Origin: Vreelandella nigrificans
Lineage (GTDB): Bacteria > Pseudomonadota > Gammaproteobacteria > Pseudomonadales > Halomonadaceae
NCBI RefSeq assembly: GCF_002374315.1
Contig: NZ_NWUX01000008.1
Span: forward strand, 62,001 to 126,000
DNA length: 64,000 nt
Direction: 5' to 3'
Made by a program: the position numbers and the translations under genes. The notes beneath the pieces are model-generated. The model saw only the letters and a program-made list of their open reading frames with translations. It was not told the DNA's origin and made no database searches. This document shows, piece by piece, positions 44,098-53,642 of this stretch (its first letter is position 1; every line of letters begins with the position of its first letter).

Positions 44098-45897
44098 ATG
44101 GATGATAACCGACTAAACACTCTGGACCGGACCACCAGCCTTGGCCTGATCATCCTCGCGGTCATACAAGGCTATGCTCTTTATGCGCTTCATCTAGCCA
44201 TCGACCATGAGCTTTGGTTGGCTGCCGATCAGCGCTGGCTGAAGGCTCTCTACACAATTACAGTCGTCTTGCCAGCCTTTTATCTGATCAGCATCGTCAG
44301 GCTAGGTGAACGGATTAACTTTCTGCCGCTGCTACTGATCCCCTTACTATTTTGGTTGGGCTGGCATCTTGGCTGGGTCGAACAGCAGCCCGAGCCGCAA
44401 CAGTCAGGACGACATCAATTTACCTTTGTCTTTTGCGTGGCCCTAGGGGCCGCCCTGTTCATTCTTGCGCTGTTCTTTCGTAGCAGGGCCGCCAACGGGA
44501 AATGGTCAATAACCTATCAACCCCTATTGGTTTATTCATGGGAATACGCCCTAACTCTTGCACAGCTGGGCCTATTTATTGGCGCTTTTTGGAGCTTGCT
44601 ATCACTATGGGCAGCACTCTTTGCTGCCATTGGCCTGGGCTTTTTCAAAACGCTATTTCAGGAGCCAGCCTTTGTCTACCCGGTCACCTGGCTAGTGATC
44701 GGCATGGGACTGGTGATGATCCGCAATCGTTTCCGATTTATCGCTAACGTACGGCTAATGTGCGAAGCACTTATCAAAGCACTACTGCCGCTGGTTGCCC
44801 TGATCATACTGCTTTTCTTTGCAGCGCTGCCCTGGACCGGCCTGCAACCTATATGGGATACAGGCAAGGCCGCGCAAATGCTTATGGCGCTGATGTTGAC
44901 CCTGTTACTGTTCTTCAATGCCGTTTTCCATCAACCCCATGACCAGCTGCCCTACCCAACCTGGCTACGCAGTACCATTATGCTGGCCATAGTACTGTTG
45001 CCGGTGGGTAGCCTTCTGGCCGCCTGGGCGCTCTGGCTGCGAATCGACCAATATGGGCTTAGTCTGGATAGGCTCTGGGCTGCCGTACTGCAAGCGCTAA
45101 CCGCTGCCTTTACCTTCAGCTATAGTCTGATTTTGCTCTGGCGACGGCAAACCGCACTACCCAGCATACAGCGCGCCAATATAGGGCTGGCCCTGCTGGT
45201 AGCCGCTACCCTGATCCTGATCAATACACCGCTGGCTGACATGCGTAACTGGGCCGCTCAGCACCAAATTAAGCGGTTGATGGACGGACGCACCACGGTG
45301 GATACTTTCGACTACAGCTACCTACGTTTTCAACTTGGCCAGCCCGGCAGCTTGGCGTTGCAAGCACTGGCTGACAGCGAGTTTGCCCAATCACAGCCAG
45401 AGCTGATACGGCGTATTGAACTTTCGCTAAAGCAAACCCAGCGTTGGAGCCAGGACCCGCTGGTGGATACCCACAACCTGAATGATGTCGCCCAGCAATT
45501 TAACGTAAGCCCAGAAGGCGCAACACTCCCCGAGCCACTACTCAAGCTGCTGGTTGAACAGGGCTCAGTCTGCCTCAGCCAGGTTGAGCCCTGCCGAGCT
45601 CTGCAGGTAAGCAATGAACCAGGGTTTCAATGGCTTATCTATGCGCCCTACAGCACGCACGGGCAGGCTTATACCATGCCTAATGAGCAAAATGCCGACT
45701 GGCTGCAGACCGGCACGCTGAAGAGGCTGGGTGCCATGCAGACCCAATATGATGAGGAGTGCCAAGCGACTCGCCCCACCATAGACCTACAACGTATGCA
45801 GGGGCTTGAGAATACTTACCAGAGTGGCAACTGCCTATACAACCTGCTGCCCACGCTTGAAAGCGTCAGACAGCACCTTCGCAGCCTAAGTCACTAA
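44098..45897 (+). CDS. DUF4153-family membrane protein
   Basis: 599 residues. About eleven hydrophobic helices fill residues 15-390, then a soluble C-terminal domain of roughly 200 residues follows (WAAQHQIKRLMDGRTTVDTFDYSYLRFQLG). The pattern, including VDTFDYSYLRFQLG after the last helix, fits DUF4153. The function of the family is unknown. The stop overlaps by 4 bp the stop of a truncated DUF1566 gene on the other strand, so the cassette region to the right ends exactly at this gene. Confidence 0.75.
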   Translation: MDDNRLNTLDRTTSLGLIILAVIQGYALYALHLAIDHELWLAADQRWLKALYTITVVLPAFYLISIVRLGERINFLPLLLIPLLFWLGWHLGWVEQQPEPQQSGRHQFTFVFCVALGAALFILALFFRSRAANGKWSITYQPLLVYSWEYALTLAQLGLFIGAFWSLLSLWAALFAAIGLGFFKTLFQEPAFVYPVTWLVIGMGLVMIRNRFRFIANVRLMCEALIKALLPLVALIILLFFAALPWTGLQPIWDTGKAAQMLMALMLTLLLFFNAVFHQPHDQLPYPTWLRSTIMLAIVLLPVGSLLAAWALWLRIDQYGLSLDRLWAAVLQALTAAFTFSYSLILLWRRQTALPSIQRANIGLALLVAATLILINTPLADMRNWAAQHQIKRLMDGRTTVDTFDYSYLRFQLGQPGSLALQALADSEFAQSQPELIRRIELSLKQTQRWSQDPLVDTHNLNDVAQQFNVSPEGATLPEPLLKLLVEQGSVCLSQVEPCRALQVSNEPGFQWLIYAPYSTHGQAYTMPNEQNADWLQTGTLKRLGAMQTQYDEECQATRPTIDLQRMQGLENTYQSGNCLYNLLPTLESVRQHLRSLSH

Positions 45898-46277
45898 TCG
45901 GTTCGTACTAATCGCACATGGTAACCGCCATTCTCATGGCCATGATTCACATGGCCACTCAGGAAAGAGGCGTACCATATATCATGACTAAATTGAGCGT
46001 GGGGCGAAGACGATAAAAAGTACATCGGGGGAGTTTCAGGGAAAGCTTGTATATTCACAGTGGGTTGCTGGTAACTATCTACATCTCCACACATGATAAA
46101 ATTTTGCGATATTCCATATTGGCCGGTATTAGAGCAGTACACCAGGGTACGTAACTCTTCGATGGTCGGTAAACGCCAGCCATCGTCGCCAAGCTCAGTC
46201 GTCTCACTCAATTTAAATAGAGGTGGCTCCCCATCGCAAGTAGTACCTGTCCAAGCCTGCCCTACGCTGCAGTTAAC
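45894..46277 (-). pseudogene. Truncated DUF1566 (Lcl C-terminal domain) protein
   Basis: The readable frame begins right after an in-frame TAG (46278-46280) with NCSVGQAWTGTTCDGEPPLF, the internal part of a DUF1566 domain, and continues GWRLPTIEELRTLV and ends HVRLVRTD. The N-terminal part that normally precedes it (signal peptide and the DTRTGLMWM-like strand) is missing, so the gene is broken or reduced to a fragment. A TTG at 46211 could start a shorter product, but without a ribosome site. DUF1566 genes are common cassette cargo in integrons, so this may be the eroded distal end of the array next door. Confidence 0.65.
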
Positions 46278-46330
46278 CTATTTTTGCTGATCACCCTACA
46301 ACTCCCTTGCAATAGGTTTAAGCCAATGGC

Positions 46331-46387
46331 GCATAAAGTTTGGCTAAAATTAACATCCCCATAGTCCCGATGACTAACACGTTATGC
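46331..46387 (-). other. attC-like site 5 (degenerate), after the DUF418 cassette
   Basis: The inverse core GCATAAC (minus strand, 46387-46381) exactly complements the leading core GTTATGC of the DUF418 cassette. The distal core reads TTTATGC at 46337-46331, lacking the G of GTTRRRY, and the stem between is imperfect. It is probably inactive and marks the old end of the array. Confidence 0.5.
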
Positions 46388-46528
46388 ACTTTACCAACCC
46401 GCTAGGTATGCTTTACGTTAACCAAGACAGTTATCTATCTCAACGATTTTATTTGCTACTAATAACGCACCCAAGACGCTAACACTTAGTAGGAAGCCCA
46501 GGTTCTTATTGGTAACTGTTGGAAGGAG

Positions 46529-47659
46529 TCATCTGCCACTAATTTGACGCAAAATCGGTTCTAATGGACCTCGCCCGAAAAGTTTGGCCCAGACACCCAC
46601 AAAAACCATAGCAGTAAAGGCGATTATCAAAGAAACCGGAAGTAAAGCTGCATGGCCAAGAGAGTGAAACAACCCCAAACCATATGCACCGAACACAAAT
46701 CCAGCCAGCACGCCTTGAGCCACATAGGAAGACAGAGAGTTTTGCCCAGCTAACACCAGTAAAAGCGGCATTTTAATCATTCTTGAAAGACGAATAAAAA
46801 TGTACAAATAGATCAATGAAAGCGCGGGCGCACCTATAGCGATTAACACAACCCCCACCAAAGACAGTATTTCGTAAGTTTCCGGCACAATACCGCCGAC
46901 CACCGCAGCATAAAGGATATTTAAGGGCAGTGCGATGATGATGAGAAGCGGCAAACGCTGCTGAAGCAGATTAAATCCGGCGCTATTTTCAGAGAAAAAG
47001 TCTGTTTTGGCAGCGGCTAAGCCCACAGCAAAAGCACCCAAAGCTAATGGGCCTTGCAGGAGAACTAAAAATCCAAAAGTGATAGGCCAATCAGTAAATC
47101 TTGCCTGTGTTGCTTCGAGAAAAACACCTCCAAGCTGTGCGCCTCCGAGAGCGGCAAGTGAAATGGATTGATCAGCCATAATAGCGTCAATTAGCAACGC
47201 AAGTACCGTGAGGGAAATCATGCTCAATGGCAGCATCCAAGCCGCAAAGGTCATTAGTCGCCGAGGCGAAAAGTCTTTTATCAACCAAAGAAGAGTGCCC
47301 AGAAGCGCATACAATAATAGAATGTCGCCACTAAACACTAATATTGCATGGGCGACACCTAAAATGGCTAATCCAATCATTCTTCGAAAATAACGCCTTG
47401 CAAATAACTGCCCTTTCGACTCTGCTGACTTGTATTGAATGGCCATCCCCCACCCAAAGATAAATGAGAATAGGAGAAAAAACTTCAACTGGAGAAAACT
47501 CTCCACGAGAAATCCCGCAGATTTATCATAAAAACCGTCAGGAGGGATAAACACAGATTCTACTGGCAATGCCATAAACGGAACATTCACCACACATATA
47601 CCAATAAGTGCAGCCATCCTAATGATGTCAACTTCATTACTTCGCCGCACAGTGCTCAT
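46529..47659 (-). CDS. DUF418 (YeiB-like) membrane protein, cassette-borne
   Basis: About 376 residues with roughly nine to ten helices. The N-terminus (RSNEVDIIRMAALIGICVVNVPF) and SFIFGWGMAIQYKSAE are the DUF418/YeiB hallmarks, with GQNSLSSYVAQGVLAGFVFG toward the end. I start at the ATG at 47659, just inside the cassette, because the upstream extension runs into the attC site. Function unknown; related proteins are predicted membrane acyltransferase-like transporters. A 140 bp non-coding tail separates its stop from the next attC-like site. Confidence 0.82.
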   Translation of the reverse strand: MSTVRRSNEVDIIRMAALIGICVVNVPFMALPVESVFIPPDGFYDKSAGFLVESFLQLKFFLLFSFIFGWGMAIQYKSAESKGQLFARRYFRRMIGLAILGVAHAILVFSGDILLLYALLGTLLWLIKDFSPRRLMTFAAWMLPLSMISLTVLALLIDAIMADQSISLAALGGAQLGGVFLEATQARFTDWPITFGFLVLLQGPLALGAFAVGLAAAKTDFFSENSAGFNLLQQRLPLLIIIALPLNILYAAVVGGIVPETYEILSLVGVVLIAIGAPALSLIYLYIFIRLSRMIKMPLLLVLAGQNSLSSYVAQGVLAGFVFGAYGLGLFHSLGHAALLPVSLIIAFTAMVFVGVWAKLFGRGPLEPILRQISGR

Positions 47660-47677
47660 GATGTGATTTCTTCTTAC

Positions 47678-47740
47678 GCATAACGCTGGACATAACCGGT
47701 GCCCGCGAAGCGGGCGCCCGAGTTGATGGACTTGTTTGGC
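47678..47740 (-). other. attC site 4, between OXA and DUF418 cassettes
   Basis: A 63 bp site with inverse core GCCAAAC (47740-47734) just after the OXA stop, and core GTTATGC at 47684-47678. A strong central hairpin (GCCCGC...GCGGGC) lies between, as in classical short attC sites. Confidence 0.82.
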
Positions 47741-47750
47741 TCGCGTGCGC

Positions 47751-48533
47751 TCACAGCACACCCAGTGCCTTTAGGCTCGCCATACCCAATTCAATACGTT
47801 TCCCAGCGTCAGATGCTTGTTGAATATCCAAATTCATTGCAAAGGTGAACAATCCATCCTCTTTCTCGACCCAGCCAACCCACCAACCGACGCCAGGCTC
47901 GGGGGCATTCTCCCAGCCTGTCTTGCCGTAGAGCGTCCAGCCCTCCCCCTGCTCCAGCAACACGATTTCACGAACGGCGGATTGAACCTCGGTGGAGATG
48001 GGGAGCTGGCTCTGAGCCAAGCGCGACAGGAATCTGGCTTGCTCAATCGCGCTGATCTCAAGGGGTCCTTCGAGCCAGAACGTATCGACGCTCGTGCCAG
48101 TATCGTTGTTGCCGAAATCCAGACGGACAAGATTTTCGCGCATTGGCCCGAGGCCGATGCGTCTGGCTAGCTCTTGATAGACCGGGACATTAGATATGGT
48201 TATAGCCTCCCTCAGCCCCATGTCCTGTTCCCATGCCTTGATGATCTGTGGTTGGCCGCCGAATGGCAGCACTTCGTCCACACTTTCAACCGCTCCGACG
48301 GAAAGCCCGATGAGGCTGTTGGGAATCTTGAAGGTCGACGCAGGCACAAAGCGTGTTTCGGCTCTCGAGTGGTTATAACCCGAGAGCTTTCCAGTGCTTG
48401 CATCAAGCAGGACAAAAGTGCCCGTGGCTTCAGCGTCTCGAAACAAGACTTCAATTTCTGTGCTTTCCCGCCAGTTGGAAGAACAGGCAGAAAGTGCAAT
48501 GAACAAGATTAGTCCGGAGAGTAGTAGCTTCAT
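47751..48533 (-). CDS. Class D (OXA-type) beta-lactamase, cassette-borne
   Basis: About 260 residues. All class D motifs are present: S-T-F-K in PASTFKIPNSLIGL (catalytic serine and the carbamylated lysine), S-x-V as SNVPVYQELARRIG, FGN in place of YGN, W-x-x-G as WLEG, and K-T-G as YGKTGW. WWVGWVEKEDGLFTFAMNLD matches the OXA C-terminal core. The N-terminus has a lipobox (IALSAC), so it is probably lipid-anchored. The ATG at 48533 follows the cassette core, without a clear ribosome site, as is common for cassettes. The resistance spectrum cannot be deduced. Confidence 0.93.
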   Translation of the reverse strand: MKLLLSGLILFIALSACSSNWRESTEIEVLFRDAEATGTFVLLDASTGKLSGYNHSRAETRFVPASTFKIPNSLIGLSVGAVESVDEVLPFGGQPQIIKAWEQDMGLREAITISNVPVYQELARRIGLGPMRENLVRLDFGNNDTGTSVDTFWLEGPLEISAIEQARFLSRLAQSQLPISTEVQSAVREIVLLEQGEGWTLYGKTGWENAPEPGVGWWVGWVEKEDGLFTFAMNLDIQQASDAGKRIELGMASLKALGVL

Positions 48534-48542
48534 GGTTATTGT

Positions 48543-48641
48543 GCCTAACGCCAATATTAAGCGGCGCCCTTGGAGTGCAACTGAAAGGGCGTCCGGTGGA
48601 CGGCCGCTAGGCCGGGAACGAACTTGAACGACTAGTTACAA
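48543..48641 (-). other. attC site 3, between ABM-fold and OXA cassettes
   Basis: A site of about 99 bp. Inverse core TTGTAAC (48641-48635) and core GTTAGGC (48549-48543) fit the consensus ends. The interior contains the complementary arms expected of a folded attC (AAGCGGC-type left arm near the OXA side, GGCCTAGCGGCC in the centre). Confidence 0.85.
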
Positions 48642-48656
48642 AGCAAGTGCACCCTT

Positions 48657-48983
48657 TTACCCCCGTACCTCTGGCATGAACTGGTGTTCGATGACCTCAT
48701 AGTGCTGTACTGACAGGTCTGGTTCTAGCTCGTATACCTCGTCCTCCGGGTACAAACGTGCCTGCGAAATATCGTGGCCGGCAAACGCATTGATCGAATC
48801 CAGCTTGTCCCAATAGGTGATGAGCGAGAGTTCAATTTTACCCGACAACGAACGACGGAAAATCTGAGCACCGAGAAACCCAGGTGTTGCGGACGAATCC
48901 TTGATGCCGGTTTCGTACAGATAGGCCGTGAATCCCTCACTGTGGACTTCAGGCACCCGGCACTTCCATTCCCTAGCGATCAT
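48657..48983 (-). CDS. ABM-fold (dimeric alpha/beta barrel) protein, cassette-borne
   Basis: 108 residues. The antibiotic-biosynthesis-monooxygenase-like ferredoxin fold is suggested by EWKCRVPEVHSEGFTAYLYETG, PGFLGAQIFRRSL and ELSLITYWDKLDSINAFAG, a pattern of strand, helix and a LITYW strand. A GGGGGAG ribosome site precedes the ATG at 48983. Small ABM-like proteins are frequent cassette cargo. Enzymatic activity is uncertain. Confidence 0.75.
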   Translation of the reverse strand: MIAREWKCRVPEVHSEGFTAYLYETGIKDSSATPGFLGAQIFRRSLSGKIELSLITYWDKLDSINAFAGHDISQARLYPEDEVYELEPDLSVQHYEVIEHQFMPEVRG

Positions 48984-49004
48984 GACTGCTTACTCCCCCT
49001 TGCT

Positions 49005-49082
49005 TTGTAACGCCCTCCATAAACGGCGTGAGGAACGAGCGTCCGGCGGCCGAAGGGAGCGAACTGATGTGACTTGTTAGGC
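49005..49082 (-). other. attC site 2, between GNAT and ABM-fold cassettes
   Basis: About 78 bp. Inverse core GCCTAAC (49082-49076) contains the TAA stop of the GNAT gene, a classical cassette feature. The distal core GTTACAA (49011-49005) departs from GTTRRRY in two places but is complemented over 13 bp by the inverse core of the following cassette. Confidence 0.85.
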
Positions 49083-49541
49083 TTCACGGTCCTTGACCAT
49101 AATTTCTGTCTGAACCCCATTCCAATCCTCTAGTTCTAAACTACGCCACCCTAGTTTTCGATAGAGCCCTTGCTGATCAGGAGTGTGCAGATATAAGCTC
49201 TCAACTCCCCATTCCCACGCCTTCCTTTCTGCCACTTCGCAAAGTTTAGCTGCGATTCCACGACCTCTGTAATCTGGCATGACAAAGATACCTGCAAGCC
49301 AAGGGGTTAAATCTTCGCGCCCTTCCAGATCACAAACTCTCAAGGCACTCGTACCCAACAGAACGCCATTTTCATGCGCTACCCATGCGAGTGGTAGCTG
49401 ATCACGATTCTGATGGGAAATTAGCTTCTCGCGTCGTCTCTCATAGTTTTCTCCAGGGATAATACTTCTCCAGTGCTCGGCCATTTTGCGTGCAAGCAAT
49501 GAGATAAATTCTGGAGCATCTTCAAGATAATCAATTCTCAT
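49077..49541 (-). CDS. GNAT acetyltransferase, cassette-borne (1)
   Basis: 154 residues. The acetyl-CoA-binding motif A reads GIFVMPDYRGRGIAAKLCEVAERKA (R-G-x-G-I-A), followed by LYLHTPDQQGLYRKLGWRSLE. These place it in the GNAT N-acetyltransferases. Some cassette GNATs acetylate aminoglycosides; nothing here shows the substrate. The stop codon TAA lies inside the inverse core of its attC. An AAGGA ribosome site precedes the ATG at 49541. Confidence 0.88.
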   Translation of the reverse strand: MRIDYLEDAPEFISLLARKMAEHWRSIIPGENYERRREKLISHQNRDQLPLAWVAHENGVLLGTSALRVCDLEGREDLTPWLAGIFVMPDYRGRGIAAKLCEVAERKAWEWGVESLYLHTPDQQGLYRKLGWRSLELEDWNGVQTEIMVKDREA

Positions 49542-49560
49542 ACTTGAGTCCTTACCTCAC

Positions 49561-49618
49561 GCCTAACGCCGCCCACACGCGCCGCGTCTAGCGGTCGCAG
49601 TGCTGGGCCTTGTTAACC
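49561..49618 (-). other. attC site 1, between the two GNAT cassettes
   Basis: 58 bp. Inverse core GGTTAAC (49618-49612) overlaps the TAA stop of the upstream GNAT and exactly complements that cassette's leading core GTTAACC at 50105-50099. The distal core is a perfect GTTAGGC (49567-49561). Confidence 0.85.
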
Positions 49619-50083
49619 GTTGATATAGCCATAATTGACATTACTAGATGGGCCAATATCAACTCTTGAAAATCCTGACGCCTCCAGTGCTTTAAACATA
49701 TGTGTAGACCTTGGCATACAGCGAGCTATGATATTCTGACCTTGCACTTCCTCGATTATTATTTTTAATGCTTCTTTGGCATAACCCTTACGACGCTGAG
49801 GCTTAGGTACTGAAAACATAAGAATTTCAGCAGTGTAATTTGCAAATTGCGAGCCGCACACGACTGAAAAACACACAGGTTGATTGTTCTCTTTAAATAT
49901 AAAAATCAACCCTTTGGTCGGATAACCTGGAATATTTTGGTTTTTTTGAATACTTGAAAGGTATTCTTGGTTAAAGTCCGAACTTAGGTGTTCCTTTGCA
50001 TAGTGACCATCTCTGGCGCCATCCGCCAACAATTGTGAGAAAACTTTTATCTCTTGATCTGTAGGAAAGTCAGTAATTTCCAT
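49613..50083 (-). CDS. GNAT-like acetyltransferase, cassette-borne (2), AT-rich
   Basis: 156 residues. Motif A is weaker but recognisable: ILMFSVPKPQRRKGYAKEALKIIIEEV (R-R-K-G-Y-A), followed by MFKALEASGFSRVDI. The codon use is visibly more AT-rich than the flanking chromosomal genes, which supports foreign origin. It is the first cassette of the array in transcription order, and its TAA stop sits in the attC inverse core. Substrate unknown. Confidence 0.78.
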   Translation of the reverse strand: MEITDFPTDQEIKVFSQLLADGARDGHYAKEHLSSDFNQEYLSSIQKNQNIPGYPTKGLIFIFKENNQPVCFSVVCGSQFANYTAEILMFSVPKPQRRKGYAKEALKIIIEEVQGQNIIARCMPRSTHMFKALEASGFSRVDIGPSSNVNYGYING

Positions 50084-50121
50084 GATTATTCCAAAGATGG
50101 TTAACAGTGATTATGCACCCC

Positions 50122-50171
50122 GCTACAAACCCCCAATAAACGCGACGGCACATTCATTGGGGTTTTGTAGC
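50122..50171. other. Long inverted repeat at the right border of the cassette array
   Basis: GCTACAAACCCCCAAT (50122-50137) and ATTGGGGTTTTGTAGC (50156-50171) form a 16 bp stem with one mismatch around 18 nt. No U-run follows on either strand. It lies 17 bp outside the leading core of the first cassette and is neither a normal terminator nor a recognisable attC or attI. Confidence 0.6.
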
Positions 50172-50309
50172 CGCTCAATTTGACTCTACCCCATTGATTC
50201 CCAAGAGAGCAAAGCCAATTTTGGCAGCATACCCAAAATTCGCGTGCTTGCGCGTGCCCCTTGCATCTCTTCTCTCCTCCTCCTAGACTGCTTGGCACTA
50301 ACTGCTTGA

Positions 50310-50452
50310 CGGGGTGCCGGTGAAATCCGGCTGAGATGGCGCAGGGCGTATCCTCTTGATACTGCCAAAGCGCTGGTCCCGCTGAACCTGATCCGGCTAA
50401 TGCGCTGCTGCTCACATAACGAGCGGCGCGGGTACCGGCGTAGGGATCAAGC
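50310..50452 (+). promoter_or_regulatory. TPP riboswitch (THI element)
   Basis: The conserved blocks appear in order: GGGGTGC at 50311, GGCTGAGA at 50329, CTGAACCTGATC at 50382 and GGGATCAA near 50443. These are the pyrimidine- and pyrophosphate-sensing parts of the thiamine pyrophosphate aptamer. It lies about 100 bp before tenA and should shut off the tenA-thiC operon when TPP is plentiful. Confidence 0.93.
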
Positions 50453-50525
50453 AATGGCCACGGCTAGCTCTCTCACGATCGCGCGCCCCCTTTAGTGCCA
50501 TTTCCTCGATCTTCTTTACGCCTGC

Positions 50526-50549
50526 CCTCCGGATCGTTACCACCGGAGG
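50526..50549 (+). promoter_or_regulatory. tenA: Ribosome-site sequestering hairpin of the TPP riboswitch
   Basis: CCTCCGG at 50526-50532 pairs perfectly with CCGGAGG at 50543-50549, and the latter contains the Shine-Dalgarno sequence for the tenA ATG at 50554. This is the expected translational OFF conformation for a gammaproteobacterial THI element. Confidence 0.75.
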
Positions 50550-50553
50550 CATC

Positions 50554-53216
<2,663 letters not shown>

Positions 53217-53230
53217 GGTAGTCGCCTACT

Positions 53231-53297
53231 AAATAGCTTTGTTACTAAAGTAGCTTTGTTGCTAAGTAGCTTTTGTTGCTAAGTAGCTTTTGTTGCT
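53231..53297. repeat. 17 bp tandem repeat after thiC, four units
   Basis: About four units of AAGTAGCTTTTGTTGCT; the last two (53264-53280, 53281-53297) are identical, the first two have small changes. It begins 14 bp after the thiC stop. Confidence 0.9.
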
Positions 53298-53301
53298 GAG
53301 T

Positions 53302-53337
53302 GTGGCTCTTGGGTCTCCTGGAGATCTCAAGGGCCAC
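53302..53337 (+). terminator. Probable terminator of tenA-thiC
   Basis: GTGGCTCTTG (53302-53311) pairs with CAAGGGCCAC (53328-53337) with one wobble, followed by TTTC. The sequence strongly resembles the hairpin at the 3' end of the alcohol dehydrogenase gene (55440-55474). The remaining gap to 53642 shows nothing else, apart from a likely promoter just before the lipoprotein gene. Confidence 0.55.
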
Positions 53338-53642
53338 TTTCATCTGAGCCTATTACATACCATTCAGTATGCTATAAACCAACCTCCATATTGTTATCTG
53401 AACTTTCCCTCGCAATACCCTTCTAAGCCTCTTTGTTCTGGGCGCCAGCACAGGAGCACAGGTGGCCGCTATCGACTCAACGCGGATAGCCGTAATGAGC
53501 TCACTCTAAGAGTGTGAAAAAAAGTGTTTTTTTACTCAAGGAGAGGTTAATTTAATTTCACTTGTGTATGATTATTATTTACTGAGCACTCTGCTCGAAA
53601 CGGCCAATTTTAGGTCAAAACCATTCAAAGAACTGACTCTAG

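Larger units (their letters stand above)
46331..50105 (-). mobile_element. Integron gene-cassette array without integrase (CALIN-like), five cassettes
   Basis: Five genes in the same direction, each followed by an attC-like site. In each cassette the leading core and the inverse core are complementary: GTTAACC/GGTTAAC, GTTAGGC/GCCTAAC, GTTACAAAGCAAG/CTTGCTTTGTAAC, GTTAGGC/GCCAAAC (one mismatch), GTTATGC/GCATAAC. Transcription order is GNAT, GNAT, ABM-fold, OXA beta-lactamase, DUF418. No tyrosine recombinase gene, attI or cassette promoter is visible. The right flank is the thiamine operon leader and the left flank a broken DUF1566 gene. Confidence 0.88.

Noticed and set aside
50101..50454. 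Minus-strand open frames across the tenA leader
   Set aside because: They cross the TPP riboswitch, whose conserved blocks explain the sequence; no integrase similarity is present.
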